Shown here in pieces: positions 33,801-45,909 of a stretch of 64,000 nucleotides of DNA. Position 1 is the first letter of the stretch. The number at the start of each line of letters is the position of its first letter. A model generated the notes under the pieces. It saw nothing but the letters and a program-made list of their open reading frames with translations. It made no database searches and was not told the DNA's origin. Source of the stretch: Lycocorax pyrrhopterus obiensis (taxonomy: Eukaryota > Chordata > Aves > Passeriformes > Paradisaeidae). The stretch lies in the NCBI GenBank assembly GCA_014706295.1, contig JACSVZ010000024.1, positions 6,263,608-6,327,607 on the forward strand, written 5' to 3'. Position numbers and translations under genes: made by a program.

Positions 33801-36800
33801 CAGGAAGATCCACCAAACTGGTGACCCTCAGAAGAGAATCCTCACGGATTGAGGGAGAATCCAGTGCCTGCTGCTCCGGAGGAGGGGCTGCAGCAGCCGG
33901 TGCATCAAACACAGAGACACAAAATGGGCCTCTCGGGCAAACAGTTACAGGGCAGAATTCCTTGGCTCGAGAGCACTGGAGCCAAAGTTTCTTGGCATTC
34001 TGAGTGCATTCCTTTTCCAGTATGTGCTCAGAATAACTTGGGACTTTTTGGAGCAGAAGTGGGACAAACGTTTGCAGACAGAAAAGTCTGGGCTCCGTTG
34101 AGGCTGTTGGGCTTTGAAAGTGCATCAGGGCTTCTTCATAGCACTGGCTGTTATTGGGCTCTAATCCTTTCTTCTGACTCAAATAATCCCAAAATCCTGT
34201 CTTGCTTAAACCAGAGCAGATGCTATTGGTTGGTTGCTCACTTTGAATGCTGCACTTGCGTTGGGAGAGAAGGAAAGTTTTGGGATAAGTAAATGCATTT
34301 GGCCTTTTTTGGTCACTTTGATTTTGGCTTAGGAGGATGGATCTTAGTGAAGGCCACAGGTCAGTGCTATGCCTGAAATTTTAAACAACTTTTTCTGCAG
34401 TTCTGTGATTTTAAAGTAGCTTTGGTTTGGATTCCAGTGGGCCAAGAGTTTAATGGGCTGGGGATTTTAGCCTGTGCTGTTACTGCAGTGTAGCTCAGGC
34501 TTTGCTTTAAGTTTGAAGACTGAGATCAGTTCTGAGTCAAAGAATTATTTCTGCTTCAAAACATGAATTACCCTGGGCAGTACGAAATACGTATTTTCCT
34601 TAGATGGGATGCAGTGTTGTGCTTTTCAATGCCTTTTTCCAAAGGTAGATCAGTTCTGACACGTGGCAGCAGAAAAAGTAGATGAATATAAATCTCTAAT
34701 TCACCTGTGGGAAATGTCAGTTCCAGTGTAAACACAGGGATGTAACTGTGGTGGGAGTTGCTGAGATCCACCCTGCCGTGTGGAGGGGCAGTGGTGTGTT
34801 AAATATTAACAGCCACAAAAGCACAGCTGCTGGCTGGAGATGCAGAGGGAAGGCAGTGCTGCTGTGAGTGTGGGGATGAGGCAGGAGCACAGGGATCCCC
34901 AGAGCTGGATCCTCACACAGGTACCTGCCCCTGGGGTGAGCTTGTGCAGAGCAGAGTGCCCAAACTGGCTCTGTTTTACCCTTTTTCTGGATGCTTCTAG
35001 AATTCAGTCTCCTGGGCAGACACATGGCAGAGTTTAAGACAATCCAGTAACAATAATCTGCTGCAAGTTTGACTTTACTTTCCAAAGATAAAGCAGGCAA
35101 TTTGTAATTTAGGGCAGAAAGACAACTTCCTTTTCTTTCAAGTCTTCATTAATGACACTAATAAAGGTTTGAAGAAAACTGACTCTGTCTAACGCCGGAT
35201 ATTTGGAAGCTCTGACAGGAGGGACACTTGCAGAAATGAGTCCATAAGCTGTAGGAACATTAATTAGTTTATAAATCCTCAACAGCTCTTAAAGGAGACT
35301 CATCTTTATCTGCAAAGGCCCCATGAGTTTACAAAAACCAAAACAGCTTTCTGAATTTAAGACAGTTTCACTGAAAAACTTTCTATTTTCCTGGTCTTTG
35401 AAAATCCTGCTGAGACTCTTCTTAACTTGCAAAGTCCTTCTTAATTCTCCTCACTGTGATGATGAAAGAATTGGCCAGGCTTTGAGAATTGTACTGATGA
35501 AAATCACTCTTGGAAGGACTCTAATAATAATAAGCAAAATCCATTGAAACTCATCTAATATAAAGTACACGTCAGGATAATCTGACATATATGGCTGCTT
35601 TAAGTACTGAACCAGTTCTCAGAGGATTGAATTTTATGACAAAGGTTTCCAGTGCCTCATTCTAGCCCAGTAAAAACTAAAATTTTCCAACTCAGCAATG
35701 CATCTTTCATTGTCAGAGCGATGATGAGATGTGTGCTATCACTGGGGAGCTCACTGCTGCTTTCTAATGGACCTTTGTTGTGGTAGGACAAAGACTGATT
35801 GATAAATTGCCTATAAAAAGTGGCTTTGGGATATTATTTAATTGTCAGTGAAGTCTCTATGTACTCACAGTTATGTCTTTCCTCACAACACCTGCAGTAC
35901 AATCAATTCTCAGTTCCTGGCTGCAGTTGCTCCCTGTAGCACTGCACCAGGAGAGATAGAAGCACTGAACTGGAGATGACTACAATTAATTAGCTATGCC
36001 TTGGAGAAGAAAGAAAAAAGAATAATAAAGAGCGAAGAACAACATTGACATTGGAAAATTGCCATCAGAAGGTGTGGCTGCTCAGAGGAGGATGTTCTGC
36101 TGCCAAGGGCAGCTGCATCATCTTCAGTGTCAAAGATAACTTGTGGGCTGAAATATTGTTCTATACATTTTTTTTGATCAGCTAGAGGACATGGCAAGTA
36201 AAAACTTCCTAAATGTGGCAATTTCAGTTGTACTGAGTGTGTGTTTCACTGAAGATGTTCCAGTGTTTGTGAGATGTGTCGATGGCACAGTCCTACCCAG
36301 ATTAATGCTCTGTTCTGTCCTGCAGGCTGGCAGTGATGGTGAGAGCATAGGAAACTGTCCCTTTTCCCAGAGGCTCTTCATGATTCTGTGGCTGAAGGGA
36401 GTGGTGTTCAGTGTCACAACAGTGGACCTGAAGAGGTAAGAAATACTTGATTTATTGGACCAGCAAGAGTTCAGCACCCTTGGTGTAACAAAGCTTTGGC
36501 CAGAGCTTTTATGGCTTACAGGCTGATTTTCTGAAATTGGAAAGAAAATCTGTCCTAATAAATAACTGAGGCAACCTGGATGTAAATGGTGCATTCACTG
36601 ATGGTTTAACCAAAAATAATAGGTCTGGTAAGTTCTCTTGAACTTGTTCAGTGATGCTCCTCTGTAAATCACACACAAAGTCTTTTATAACTGAATATTG
36701 AATCTTCCTTTACTGACTTCACATCAAGATCCCCTAAGTGGGGGCAGAGGGATACTTTTGGTCAACCACCCTCTGGTCAAATCTCCAGTGACTGTTGGAT

Positions 36801-39800
36801 AATTGTCACAAACAATGTGCAGCCTACTCCTTTCCTTAATGTTTTTAATAATCATTTTGGTTATTATGCAATAATAATGAAAATACCTGTCCATGAGGTA
36901 AATCCAAGTGAAATGGTAGGAATAAAATGTAGACTATTCTGCCTTTGTTCAGTGTCAGCCAGATAAGTCATGATGCTGTCACCTAAATTGCAACTTCTCC
37001 TCTATGAAATGAGTACCTTGGTGGCTAAAAATGGTGAGAAGTGAATCCAGGAGTCTTAATTTCCTAAGCTTGGGCATTCTTTTTTATGAAAGTGCTAAAT
37101 TCAGCAGGGGCCTTGTGTTTGCCTTGGGTGTGAAGTCATGTTTTCCCAGCACTGATGTAAAACTCTGTTGGTCACAGCTCTGCAGAGAGGGGAGGCTGCC
37201 AGTGCCTCCAAACCTGAATTTCAGGAATAAAGCCAACAGAAACACAGTGTCCTCCACTGAATCCAGCAGATGAGGGAGAAATCACCCTGCTGGTCTTAAC
37301 CTCTTGTGATTTTTTTGAGGGAGGTGACTCGTTTGGGTTTTAAAAATCACTGAAGTTGCTGCTTCGGTGCTGGCAAGGAGTGTTTAAGACTTCCATGTGT
37401 GGTGAGGGGGAGAAAGCAGCTTTTGTCAGCTCTGGGTGCTTTTATAGCTGCTCAAAGAGCTTTTCTGGCCAGTGTGGGATTTCCCTGCAAATATTGGTGC
37501 TGCCAGCCCCATAAACCAAATGTGTCACATCTTCCAGTGAGCCCTGCCTGTGGTTTGTGGGAACTCAGGAGCAGAACTTGTGCTTGTGGACTGTCAGTGG
37601 TTTGGGATTTCCTTTACCTTTAATGATGGTGGTGTTTAACCTATTGCAGTTACTGGGGTGGGGAGGGGGAGAAGGTAGACAGAGATATTTTAGGCTTGGA
37701 AGGCTTTTTACTGCTGAACCAGTTTAGATATCATAAAAATGCCAAATATGCTTGATGAATTGGCTTTATTTTGTGTCCTCTTGACAACTTGGAGCTAATT
37801 GGATGGGGGAATGGGATGTAAGACTAACTTTTAGCCTATAAATTGGTTGCAGATGTTTAAAGTTGACCTTCCTTACACAAGAAAAGCTTTCTTTCAGGTT
37901 TTTTTTTCTGTTGAGGAGGGGAAAACACAAAATTAGTGCAAAGTTAAAGATCTGCAGGGGAATAGGTCAAATAAACCACCTTTGTGTTGTGCACTGAAGG
38001 GGTTCTCTGGGAAAGGAAACAAAGGACAACTGAAGCTAATTCAGGTTGGAATAGATATTGATACAAACTGAAGTCTTTTCAGACTTCATTTAAATGTCCA
38101 TAAATACAACTTTAACATTGTGGATTGATCAATACCCAGTGGCAGAGCAGTGTAGCTTGAAGAACATCACATCCAGCTAAGTGCATAATAGGAAATATTT
38201 GATATCAAATGGGGCTGTTTTCCTTTGTTATCACTACCAGAATGATAATAGATATTAGGTGGTGCCTTAACATTGTCACAAGAAACTGCTTTTACAAGCA
38301 CATCATTCAAGGCAATTATCTCCTCTGCTCTTTGTTCCTGTTAGACACGAACTCGAAGAGCAGAGCAGGAATTGTTTCAAACAACTGAATTAATTTTGTT
38401 GGCCAAAAAGAGAAAAAAGGCTTTGCTTGCCTCTGCCTCATAACGTCCTTGCTGCACAACAGCAAGGCCAGTTCTGTCTGTTTGTGAGGCTGAAAAGGTC
38501 ATGGTTGGGTACAAAAGTTGGCAAGTGAGGGGCTCGGGACACAGGAAAAACTGAGCCTGGATTGCCTGGCTCTGCCGTGTGTTTCCCCTCCGTAACTGCA
38601 CTGTGCTAACAAAGGCACATTCTGCAGCTCTCTGCTCTGCTCTCCACACACAGAACACTCACACAGGCCAACGAGGAGGGCTGTCCCACCCTCTGCAAGG
38701 AGTCAGGCATTTCTTCCCTCTCTTTGGGCACACAGAGGCTTCATTCTTCCCCTTCTGGGCAGCAGCATTTCAGTGCTCAGAGCTCTGGCTTCTTCTGGAG
38801 GCCAGAGCAGAGCTGCAGTGCATAAACCATTTGTTGGGCTTGGAACAACATTCAGGGCCAGCTTGCCTTCAGCTGAGTGCTGAAATCCTGTTTGAAACAT
38901 CTTCATGTTGAGTTTTTGCAGTTCCTTTGACAGACAAAGCTTAAATAACGATACTAAATATTAAAATTAAATATTAAAGACTGCCCAGAGGTGAATCCAA
39001 CTTCAGCAGTGTGAAATACTGCTGAGGGACTGGGGTTTTAGTGCTGAGTTTTCCCTGTGTTACTCTTCAGATCCTCATTGCAGTACTTGTGTAATTTATA
39101 AATGTATTACATTTGGGGGCTGGATTTTGTCTGCTCTACAAGAATTAATTTGCATGTTGATTGCTGTTCTGGTTTGTGGCAAAGCCATGAGGTGTTTACA
39201 CCTTAACTCTGGGGGTAGTGATGGCCGGATAATTAGTGTGGCCCTGCCTCCAAAACCCCTGGTAAACTTTGGGGTAGGCACAAACCATCTTGGAATTATT
39301 TGGGGTGGTTATAGAGGGGTTTTTTCATTTGGGTTTGGTTTGTTTTTTAAGCTCTCCAGATTTATCTCTGAAGTAAAACTTCACTGTTACATTAATTGCC
39401 TTCTTGTTTGACTGTTAAGGGAATTTGTACTCTGAGCCTTTTAAGGCTGTTCCTGTGTAGTTGTGCTCCAAAGGCTGTGGTAAAGCAGGGCTTGTTTATA
39501 ATCTCCTGGCAGGAGCAGCAAACTGGAAGTCAAACTCTGAGTTATGTTTGGGCCTGGGCTGTGGGATCTTAATCTCTGCTTCCATTCTCCTGAAAGATCC
39601 AGGTGGTCTGACTGCATGAACAAAGTGCTCTGAGATGCACTCTGGTTCTTTGGAGAAGTTTTTTGGTTAGTTCTTTGCAATAATCTGTTTCTGAACTAAA
39701 GCTTCCCTCTGATAGTATTCCTGCAGATCCGGTGGTCTTGCCCGTGTTTGTTTTTAAAATAACATTCCTTTTGAGGAATTTTATCTGGCCAACATGGGGA

Positions 39801-42800
39801 ATTGGAAGGGAGCCACGATGACTTCCTGTAATTGTTGGGAGTTACAAAGCTGTATTTAAATGAAGTGTTAAGCTCCTTAAAGCATTACCCGATGACAGAC
39901 TTTAAATCCTAAAAGTGAGAGAGTGGTGGCAACTCTTAGTGAGAAATAACTTCTCGGAAGCTTAAAAATTGAAAGGAGTTAAATTCTTGTATTCATAAGA
40001 TTTCCATCCCCTGGCTTAAAGCAGGGCATGGAGTATTCTGAAGTATGAAAATCACTTTTCTCATTCAGCCTTACAAGTAAACACACTTTGGCACTACAAA
40101 GGGGGCAGCAGTGGGCAGGACATGAAATTCTGGCACAGGTTCTTAATTTTGTAAGAAATGGAAAACAAGATAAACTTATAAACTGTGCTCAGTTTAGAGT
40201 CCAGGTGCCCTCCCTGAACACGCTGCTTCCTCGTGCTGCCCTGCAGGGCTGTGTGTGTGGATGTCACCAGTTTAGTTTCCCTGTCTGGTGGTGTCAGGAG
40301 GATTTCTTGAACTGCAGTTCCAGTTTCCTGTAAATCCAGTTCCTGGATGCCTGGGCTGGCTCAGGAACGTGGCCGTGCTGGACAAGGCTCAATCCCAGTT
40401 CAGGGTTTATGGTCCAGCCTGGATTTGTTCAAACAGCACCAAAGGGGCAGCTTTACCTTGGCAAAGTTTTCAGCTGGGCCAGTGTTTGTTGTTGCTGGGC
40501 CAGCAGGAGGTGGTGGCCAGGCTGCTTTGCTCTGCCTGAAGGGAATGTTAGAACTGTTAGAAATGGCTGATTTCAGCTTTTTGCTGTTTCTCTCACGTCT
40601 AATACAAATGTGGGGATTCCTCTCCCAGGTGTAAATAGCTCTTCTCTTGTTTGTAAATAGCTTTTTTCGCTGGAGGAAAATGAAGCATAATTTTAAACAT
40701 GATGTTTAAGCATCTGTCAGCCTGCTTAGAACCAAACTCCCTGGGCACGTAATAAATGGTTTATACACTGTGCTGTATCAGAATTGCTTATTTCCAGAGC
40801 AGCTCTGTGTGAAGGAGGAGGATTAGCACAGATTATGCTATATATAAACTGTTCTGTAGGGCTTGGGAAAGAGGGAGAGTGTTTGTGTGGTGTGTGTATA
40901 GATATCCCTCTTCTAGTCAACATTGTATTGATTTGAGAATAAACACAGCCAGAGGTAGGAGGAAATTGTTTTTAGCTGTTTTAAATTAATTGTTAGCAAG
41001 TGTATTCCAAATGTTCAATTGTAAACTCACTTTTTAGAAAGAAAACTGGTGGTATCTATTTCAAACTGAGGATGTGAAAGCCTCAGCAGTGCTTTTGTGT
41101 TTGTAGCAATGAAATGATGTCCCCTTGCTTACTCTTTCTTGGTTTGCATCTCACCCCAGAAAACCAGCAGACCTTCAGAATCTGGCTCCAGGCACTCACC
41201 CACCCTTCATCACATACAATGGGGAAGTGAGAACAGATGTGAACAAGATTGAAGAGTTCCTGGAAGATGTTCTGGCCCCACCCAAGTAAGTGTTAGAATG
41301 ATCATTTGTCACCTCAGATAGGCACAGTTCTCACAGGGCTTTTCTGCCCAAATTAAGATGTTCTTCAGCATCAATAAACTGAAGACATGGAAAATAGTTC
41401 TTGCTTGTCATACCTTCCTCCCCCAGCTCCCTCATCTTTATATCAAAAACTGTTTTCTCTTAAAGATTCTTTTTAAATTACCCTTTGTATGGCCCTGTCA
41501 TCCTTCCTGCTCTTTCAAATTCTTCATTTTCGTGACAGGCATGGGCTGTTCTGGTGATGTGTCCAAATAATGCAAGGGAAGATGAGTCTGCTGTACAAAA
41601 CTCAGTCCTGACCTGTAATAAACTACAGTGAGAATCTGTTTTAATGTGTTCAAACTTTCTCCAGACTCTTGGCTTTCTGCTCTTCAGCTGGCAGGCAGAT
41701 CCAGACACTGCCTTTCACAGACTGAACTGTTTTGTCTTTTTAGCATGGCAAGGCTTCAGGTTTTTTGTTAAAAGTTGTGGAGTCCATCATCCTCTGGAAC
41801 AGCTGATACGAATTGAAATGGGAAAACCACTGGGTTGTTGTTTACAGATCTGTGATGTGCCCCCTTGGCAGCACTGGGTATGGGGAGCTCTGGTGACCCT
41901 GGGCTGCCTCAGACACCCTGCCTGTAACAAATGTGTGATTCAGAAAGCAGGAACGTGCTTTGGTGTTCCTCTGCAAAGTGCGGGGTTTAAAAACCTTAGT
42001 GTGTGATACTACACTTCAGAAGCAAGTCTGAAAAAGGAGAAATTAGTAAATCTACCTGATGTAGAATATTTTTAAAAGTGCCATTTCGTGCTAGGTAATA
42101 GATAATGAGCACCAGTCTGCTAAATGTGCTGTAGATCTGCTCCTTGCTGCTTTTCAGGTACCTGAAACTCTCACCAAAGCATCCAGAGTCCAACACTGCT
42201 GGAATGGATATATTTGCCAAATTTTCTGCATTTATCAAGAACTCTAGACCAGAAGCTAATGAAGGTGGGTCACTGGGGGGACAGTGCACTCCTGGTGTCA
42301 TTGCCTTGTGTTTTTCAGAGCAGCTTTGTGGGAATTGTCTCCCTGACAGGTTTAGCTGCATGTTGATGGACACTTGAGAGTCTCATGAATTAAATCTTGT
42401 TTAAATTTAATGTCAAAGATTTCAACATTTGGAAGAGAGCTTCAGTTCTATCAGAATTTCAGTGGGGTGTGCATGGTTTGTAAATATCCCTGGCACTGGA
42501 TCTTCTGTGTGCAACAGCCGCTCAAAACTCTTGTATGAAGGATAAATATTTTAACATCCAGAAGCAAATTTCAGGCAGCGTTTGTGTCATGCCCCGTTGG
42601 TTGAATTTCTGTGCATCTGCTGCGTTTGTTTCACCTCTCTAGGACTGAGGGCTCCCATCCAGAGTTCTGAGCTAAGCTTAGTTTGTGTCATTTTAAAGGA
42701 TTAAAACCTTTCTGTGTGGAGGGAAAACGGGAGATTTAACATGAAAGATCAGTAAGTGGTAAAGAAGTCACAGTTTGGCCTTTAGGTAGTTCAGTACAAA

Positions 42801-44545
42801 TCAGTTTTGTCCTCAGAGAACTTAGAGGGAAAACCAAACTCAGGGAATCAGGATTCCTTTCTGCTGCATTTCAAAGGGAGAGATGCAAAATATTTGTAAA
42901 CAGTTGGGAAATAAATGGGGATTTTATGGGGTGTGCTGCCCTCTGCTGCTGCATTCCTTAAACCTGCTGCTGCATTCCATATCCTGCTGTATTCCAGCTG
43001 CAGCCTGGGTGCTCTGTGTTTGGTCAGGGCTGTTTGCTGAGCATGTGACATTAAACAGATTATGTTTAAATGTATATAAACCCCAGCATAGCTTAATTCT
43101 AATCAGTTTAAGCCAGTTAGGCACAGTCTTAAGAAACTGACATAAGCCACTTTTTAAACCAAAAATAAACCCTTGTGGACAGTCTTACAGTATTTTAAAT
43201 TAGTGCAAACTCCTGTATTAGCCAGCTTTTAAATAACCTGCATTTGTGGGATATTCAAAGGGATTCTTGTCCAGTTTCAATGTTCTGGTGACCACAGAGG
43301 CAACTCCAGCAGTGCCGTGGCCACAAAAACTGAACGAGGGTTACAAATCCTTCAGTTTCTGGGTAGCACAGGGATGTGGGGTTTGTGTTTCAGATGTGGC
43401 ACCAGTCTCAGTTTATAATTTATTTTGAAATCGTCCCTTCCTGTGCAGCCTTAGAACGTGGCCTGTTGAAAACCCTGCAGAAGCTGGACGAGTACCTGAA
43501 CTCCCCTCTCCCCGATGAGATCGATGAGAACAGCCTGGAGGATGTCACAGTCTCCACCCGCAAGTTCTTGGATGGCAACGAGATGACCTTGGCCGACTGC
43601 AACCTGCTGCCCAAACTGCACATTGTCAAGGTAAAACCTGGGGGTTTCACGTGGAAATGCAGGAGAAAATATTTATGGTTTGTGACATTCCTGAGCCCAG
43701 CTAATTTCAGCTGTTTGTAAGCTTAACTGCACTGTTAATACCTGAAATTGTGCAAGATTTGAGTCATTCACAAGGGCTTTGAGCAGTGGAGTTTGGTGCA
43801 GGTGTGAAGCTGCAGACAGGGTGGGCAGCAGAGGATTTGAATGGCAGGAGCCGAACCCCATTTCCCTGCACTGACCCCGTGGTTACCGGGAGCTGCAGAG
43901 CTCACAAGAAGGAGGAAGGTGAAGATCAGGTGAGCAGGTAATGGCTGAAGTGGTGCCTGCTCACTTCTGCAGAGAAGACTGCTCCAGAACAGAGTAAATG
44001 ACACAATGGGAAACAAAGGGATTGCATAAAATAAAGCCAAGTTGGAATGTTGGAAGAGGCAGCTTGGGATAAGCACAGGAGTGCAGATGTGCCCACAGAA
44101 GTGTGGTTTGGTTCTCCCTGCCTGCAGTGATGTGTGTCAGCTCTGGACTGCAGATGGAGCCACAGGCTCAGTTTCTGCCTGGCTGCAGAAGAGTTTCCCT
44201 GGGTGAGGACAGCCCCAAAGGGAGCAAGGCAGGAGCATCCCTCAGGAACAGCTTCTGGAAACTTCAGGAGTGACCCCAAGTGTCCAAGTTGGAAGGATAA
44301 CTTCACAAGAGAGTGACCAGGGCTGGAAAAGTGTTTTAAGCTGAAGAATGTAAATTCATAACGTAACTCTTTCGTTCCAGGTGGTGGCCAAAAAATACCG
44401 CAACTTCGAGATTCCCAAGGAGATGACAGGGATCTGGAGATACCTGACAAATGCTTACAGCAGGGATGAGTTCACCAACACCTGTCCTGGAGACAAGGAG
44501 ATTGAAATAGCTTACAGTGATGTAGCCAAGAGACTCACCAAGTAA
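21825..44545 (+). CDS. CLIC4: CLIC4 chloride intracellular channel protein 4, complete, 6 exons
   Basis: Coding exons: 21825-21896, 36326-36435, 41160-41285, 42158-42264, 43449-43630, 44381-44545. All have GT-AG borders, and the sizes 72/110/126/107/182/165 sum to 253 codons plus stop, the same length as human CLIC4. The start ATG has G at -3 and G at +4. The fold is glutathione-transferase omega-like: a thioredoxin-type N-domain with the glutaredoxin-like CPFS motif at residues 35-38, a putative membrane-inserting segment around residues 37-57, then an all-helical C-domain. A basic KVVAKKYR motif at about 199-206 is the family's nuclear localisation signal. Known roles: redox-sensitive cytosolic protein that can enter membranes and the nucleus, and acts in TGF-beta signalling, endosomal traffic and endothelial lumen formation. 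Residue 100 is Ala where I recall Cys in human. Confidence 0.98.
22558..22748. repeat. Direct repeats flanking a palindrome cluster
   Basis: AAAGTAACACCA occurs at 22558-22569 and again at 22737-22748. Between them lie GATACCATATGGTATC (22626-22641, perfect palindrome), GATGCAATATTTTGCATC (22674-22691, 7-bp arms) and GATGCAGCATC (22707-22717). Function unknown. Confidence 0.75.
31381..31409. repeat. Perfect 12-bp inverted repeat, 5-nt loop
   Basis: TGTTTTCCTCTT (31381-31392) and AAGAGGAAAACA (31398-31409) are exact reverse complements around the loop CGAAT. It is too short for a microRNA precursor. Confidence 0.85.
36326..36435 (+). CDS. CLIC4: CLIC4 exon 2 (redox motif, putative membrane segment)
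   Basis: 110 nt, acceptor tgtcctgcag, donor gtaaga. It encodes [20 protein letters not shown], then [16 protein letters not shown], plus two bases of Arg61. Cys35 of the CPFS motif is present. The hydrophobic stretch after it is the region proposed to enter membranes. Confidence 0.98.
36436..41159 (+). other. CLIC4 intron 2, 4.7 kb
   Basis: AT-rich intron with short chance reading frames. I recognise no repeat or RNA gene in it. Confidence 0.8.
41160..41285 (+). CDS. CLIC4: CLIC4 exon 3
   Basis: 126 nt, acceptor catctcaccccag, donor gtaagt. It encodes [20 protein letters not shown], then [20 protein letters not shown], and ends within Lys103. Residue 100 (41275-41277) is GCC, Ala. Confidence 0.97.
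41286..42157 (+). other. CLIC4 intron 3, 872 bp
   Basis: Ordinary intron. No other feature is recognised. Confidence 0.8.
42158..42264 (+). CDS. CLIC4: CLIC4 exon 4
   Basis: 107 nt, acceptor gctgcttttcag, donor gtgggt. It encodes [20 protein letters not shown], then [15 protein letters not shown]. It spans the linker between the two GST-like domains and is nearly identical to the mammalian protein. Confidence 0.98.
42265..43448 (+). other. CLIC4 intron 4, 1.2 kb
   Basis: Ordinary intron. A short CTGCTGCATTCC repeat around 42944-42980 is the only structure noticed. Confidence 0.75.
43449..43630 (+). CDS. CLIC4: CLIC4 exon 5
   Basis: 182 nt, acceptor ccttcctgtgcag, donor gtaaaa. It encodes [40 protein letters not shown], then [20 protein letters not shown]. 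It forms the core of the helical C-domain; Cys189 is present. It ends in phase 0 at Lys199. Confidence 0.98.
43631..44380 (+). other. CLIC4 intron 5, 750 bp
   Basis: Ordinary intron, more GC-rich than introns 1-2. No other feature is recognised. Confidence 0.8.
44381..44545 (+). CDS. CLIC4: CLIC4 exon 6, C-terminus
   Basis: The acceptor is ttcgttccag. It encodes [40 protein letters not shown], then [14 protein letters not shown], and ends at TAA (44543-44545). The nuclear localisation signal KVVAKKYR spans the exon 5/6 junction. Cys234 is present. Confidence 0.98.
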   Translation: MVAKKYRNFEIPKEMTGIWRYLTNAYSRDEFTNTCPGDKEIEIAYSDVAKRLTK

Positions 44546-45650
44546 TCAGCACTTGCAAAGGATGACTTCCTGCATATCCCATAACAATGCTTCTAACAGA
44601 CTGCTCTTTTCATATCAAATAGCAATTGTTTTTTGCATGAACTCGCAGTTACTCCAAGTCACGGTGGATAGACCAGGTACAGTAATTACCTAAAGTTTGC
44701 AGACTTAATTACAGGCTTGTTTTTCCTGACCTCTTCTCACAGCCTTTGAATATTATCGATGCAGTCGTGTTCCTGTTGCACTGGGGTGACTCTGGATTCT
44801 TCACTGTGAAGGATTGTCTTGCCCCTGCTGCTTTTCTCTGTAAACATTTGGTCCATGATTTGTCCAGGAATTGGTTTAGGATCCTGTCTCACTGTATGGT
44901 ACAAGGAATATTTATGTATTTTGGAATTTATTGCTTTTCCAGAAGATCTGTACACAATTGTCATGCCTGTGACACATTGAACTGTACCTGCTTGTCTATC
45001 CTATTTACATAGAGAAGGGAACTTAGTATCCAAAAGAGTCATTTGCAAAATATTTGGCAATGTTTTGTTGGTTTTGTTGTATTTTTTTTAAAATGTCTTG
45101 GATTTGAAGTCACGGTAATGGTTGAGAATGGACTCAATGTGGAACTTGGATTTGAATGACCTCAGCATCAGGGAAGTTTAAATCCAGGCTTGAGAGCTGG
45201 GGCAGGAAGCTCAAAGCTCAGAGTTAAATGTTTAATGTGTCTTCAAGAGCTTGAGGAGATTTAAACACCTGCATTGTCTGAATTTTGAGTTGCAGCAAAC
45301 AAATAATTGTCAGGATTTACCATCAGGAAACGGCAGAATTGGAAGCTGCCCTGTGTTCACCTTAAGAATTGCAAGTGGTTTTCTTTTTGGTAGTTAAGAG
45401 CCTTTGTTTTGTATAGGTCTTTTTGGTGATTTTTACTTAAAAATCTGTTCTGTCATACCCCAAGTCCATGGAAACTGTAGTGTCCTAACTCTGGGTGGGG
45501 AATAGCAGTGCAATGATTAGTGATGCAAAATGGACTGAGAGCCATGAAAGGGGAACTTTTTAATGCCCTTTCTTCCCTGAAGAAAGCTAAAGTGACCTTT
45601 AAAGAGAACATTTGCCTTAAATGATAGTAGCTTTTTTTTTTTCCTGAAAG

Positions 45651-45676
45651 GAATTTTGGGAATTTTGGGAATTTTG
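45651..45676 (+). repeat. Short tandem repeat, AATTTTGGG units
   Basis: Nearly three copies of the 9-bp unit AATTTTGGG lie in the CLIC4 3'UTR just after an 11-T run. Confidence 0.85.
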
Positions 45677-45903
45677 TAAAGAAATGGTGGTGGAGTCCAG
45701 TCCTTTCCATTGAATTGATCCCAGTTGTTTGTCTGTGCACCTGGACTGCAGTTTTGCATACTCACAATCATTGCACTACTATACTTAAATCTTTTTACAG
45801 CAACACTGAGGAATAGCACTACAATTTTTTTAAAACCAATTTTCAAATGTTTCTAAACCAGGGAATAGTTTTCTTGTTTAAAATTAATGATTTTGATGCA
45901 CGA

Positions 45904-45909
45904 AATAAA
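45904..45909 (+). promoter_or_regulatory. Candidate proximal CLIC4 polyA signal AATAAA
   Basis: Canonical hexamer 1.36 kb after the stop codon. Use is inferred. Confidence 0.45.

Larger units (their letters stand above)
21897..36325 (+). other. CLIC4 intron 1, 14.4 kb
   Basis: The first 650 bases belong to the CpG island and include a G-quadruplex pattern at 21921-21943. From about 22560 the sequence becomes AT-rich. Notable are palindromes at 22626-22717 and a 12-bp-stem hairpin at 31381-31409. I found no CR1, RNA gene or alternative first exon. Confidence 0.8.
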
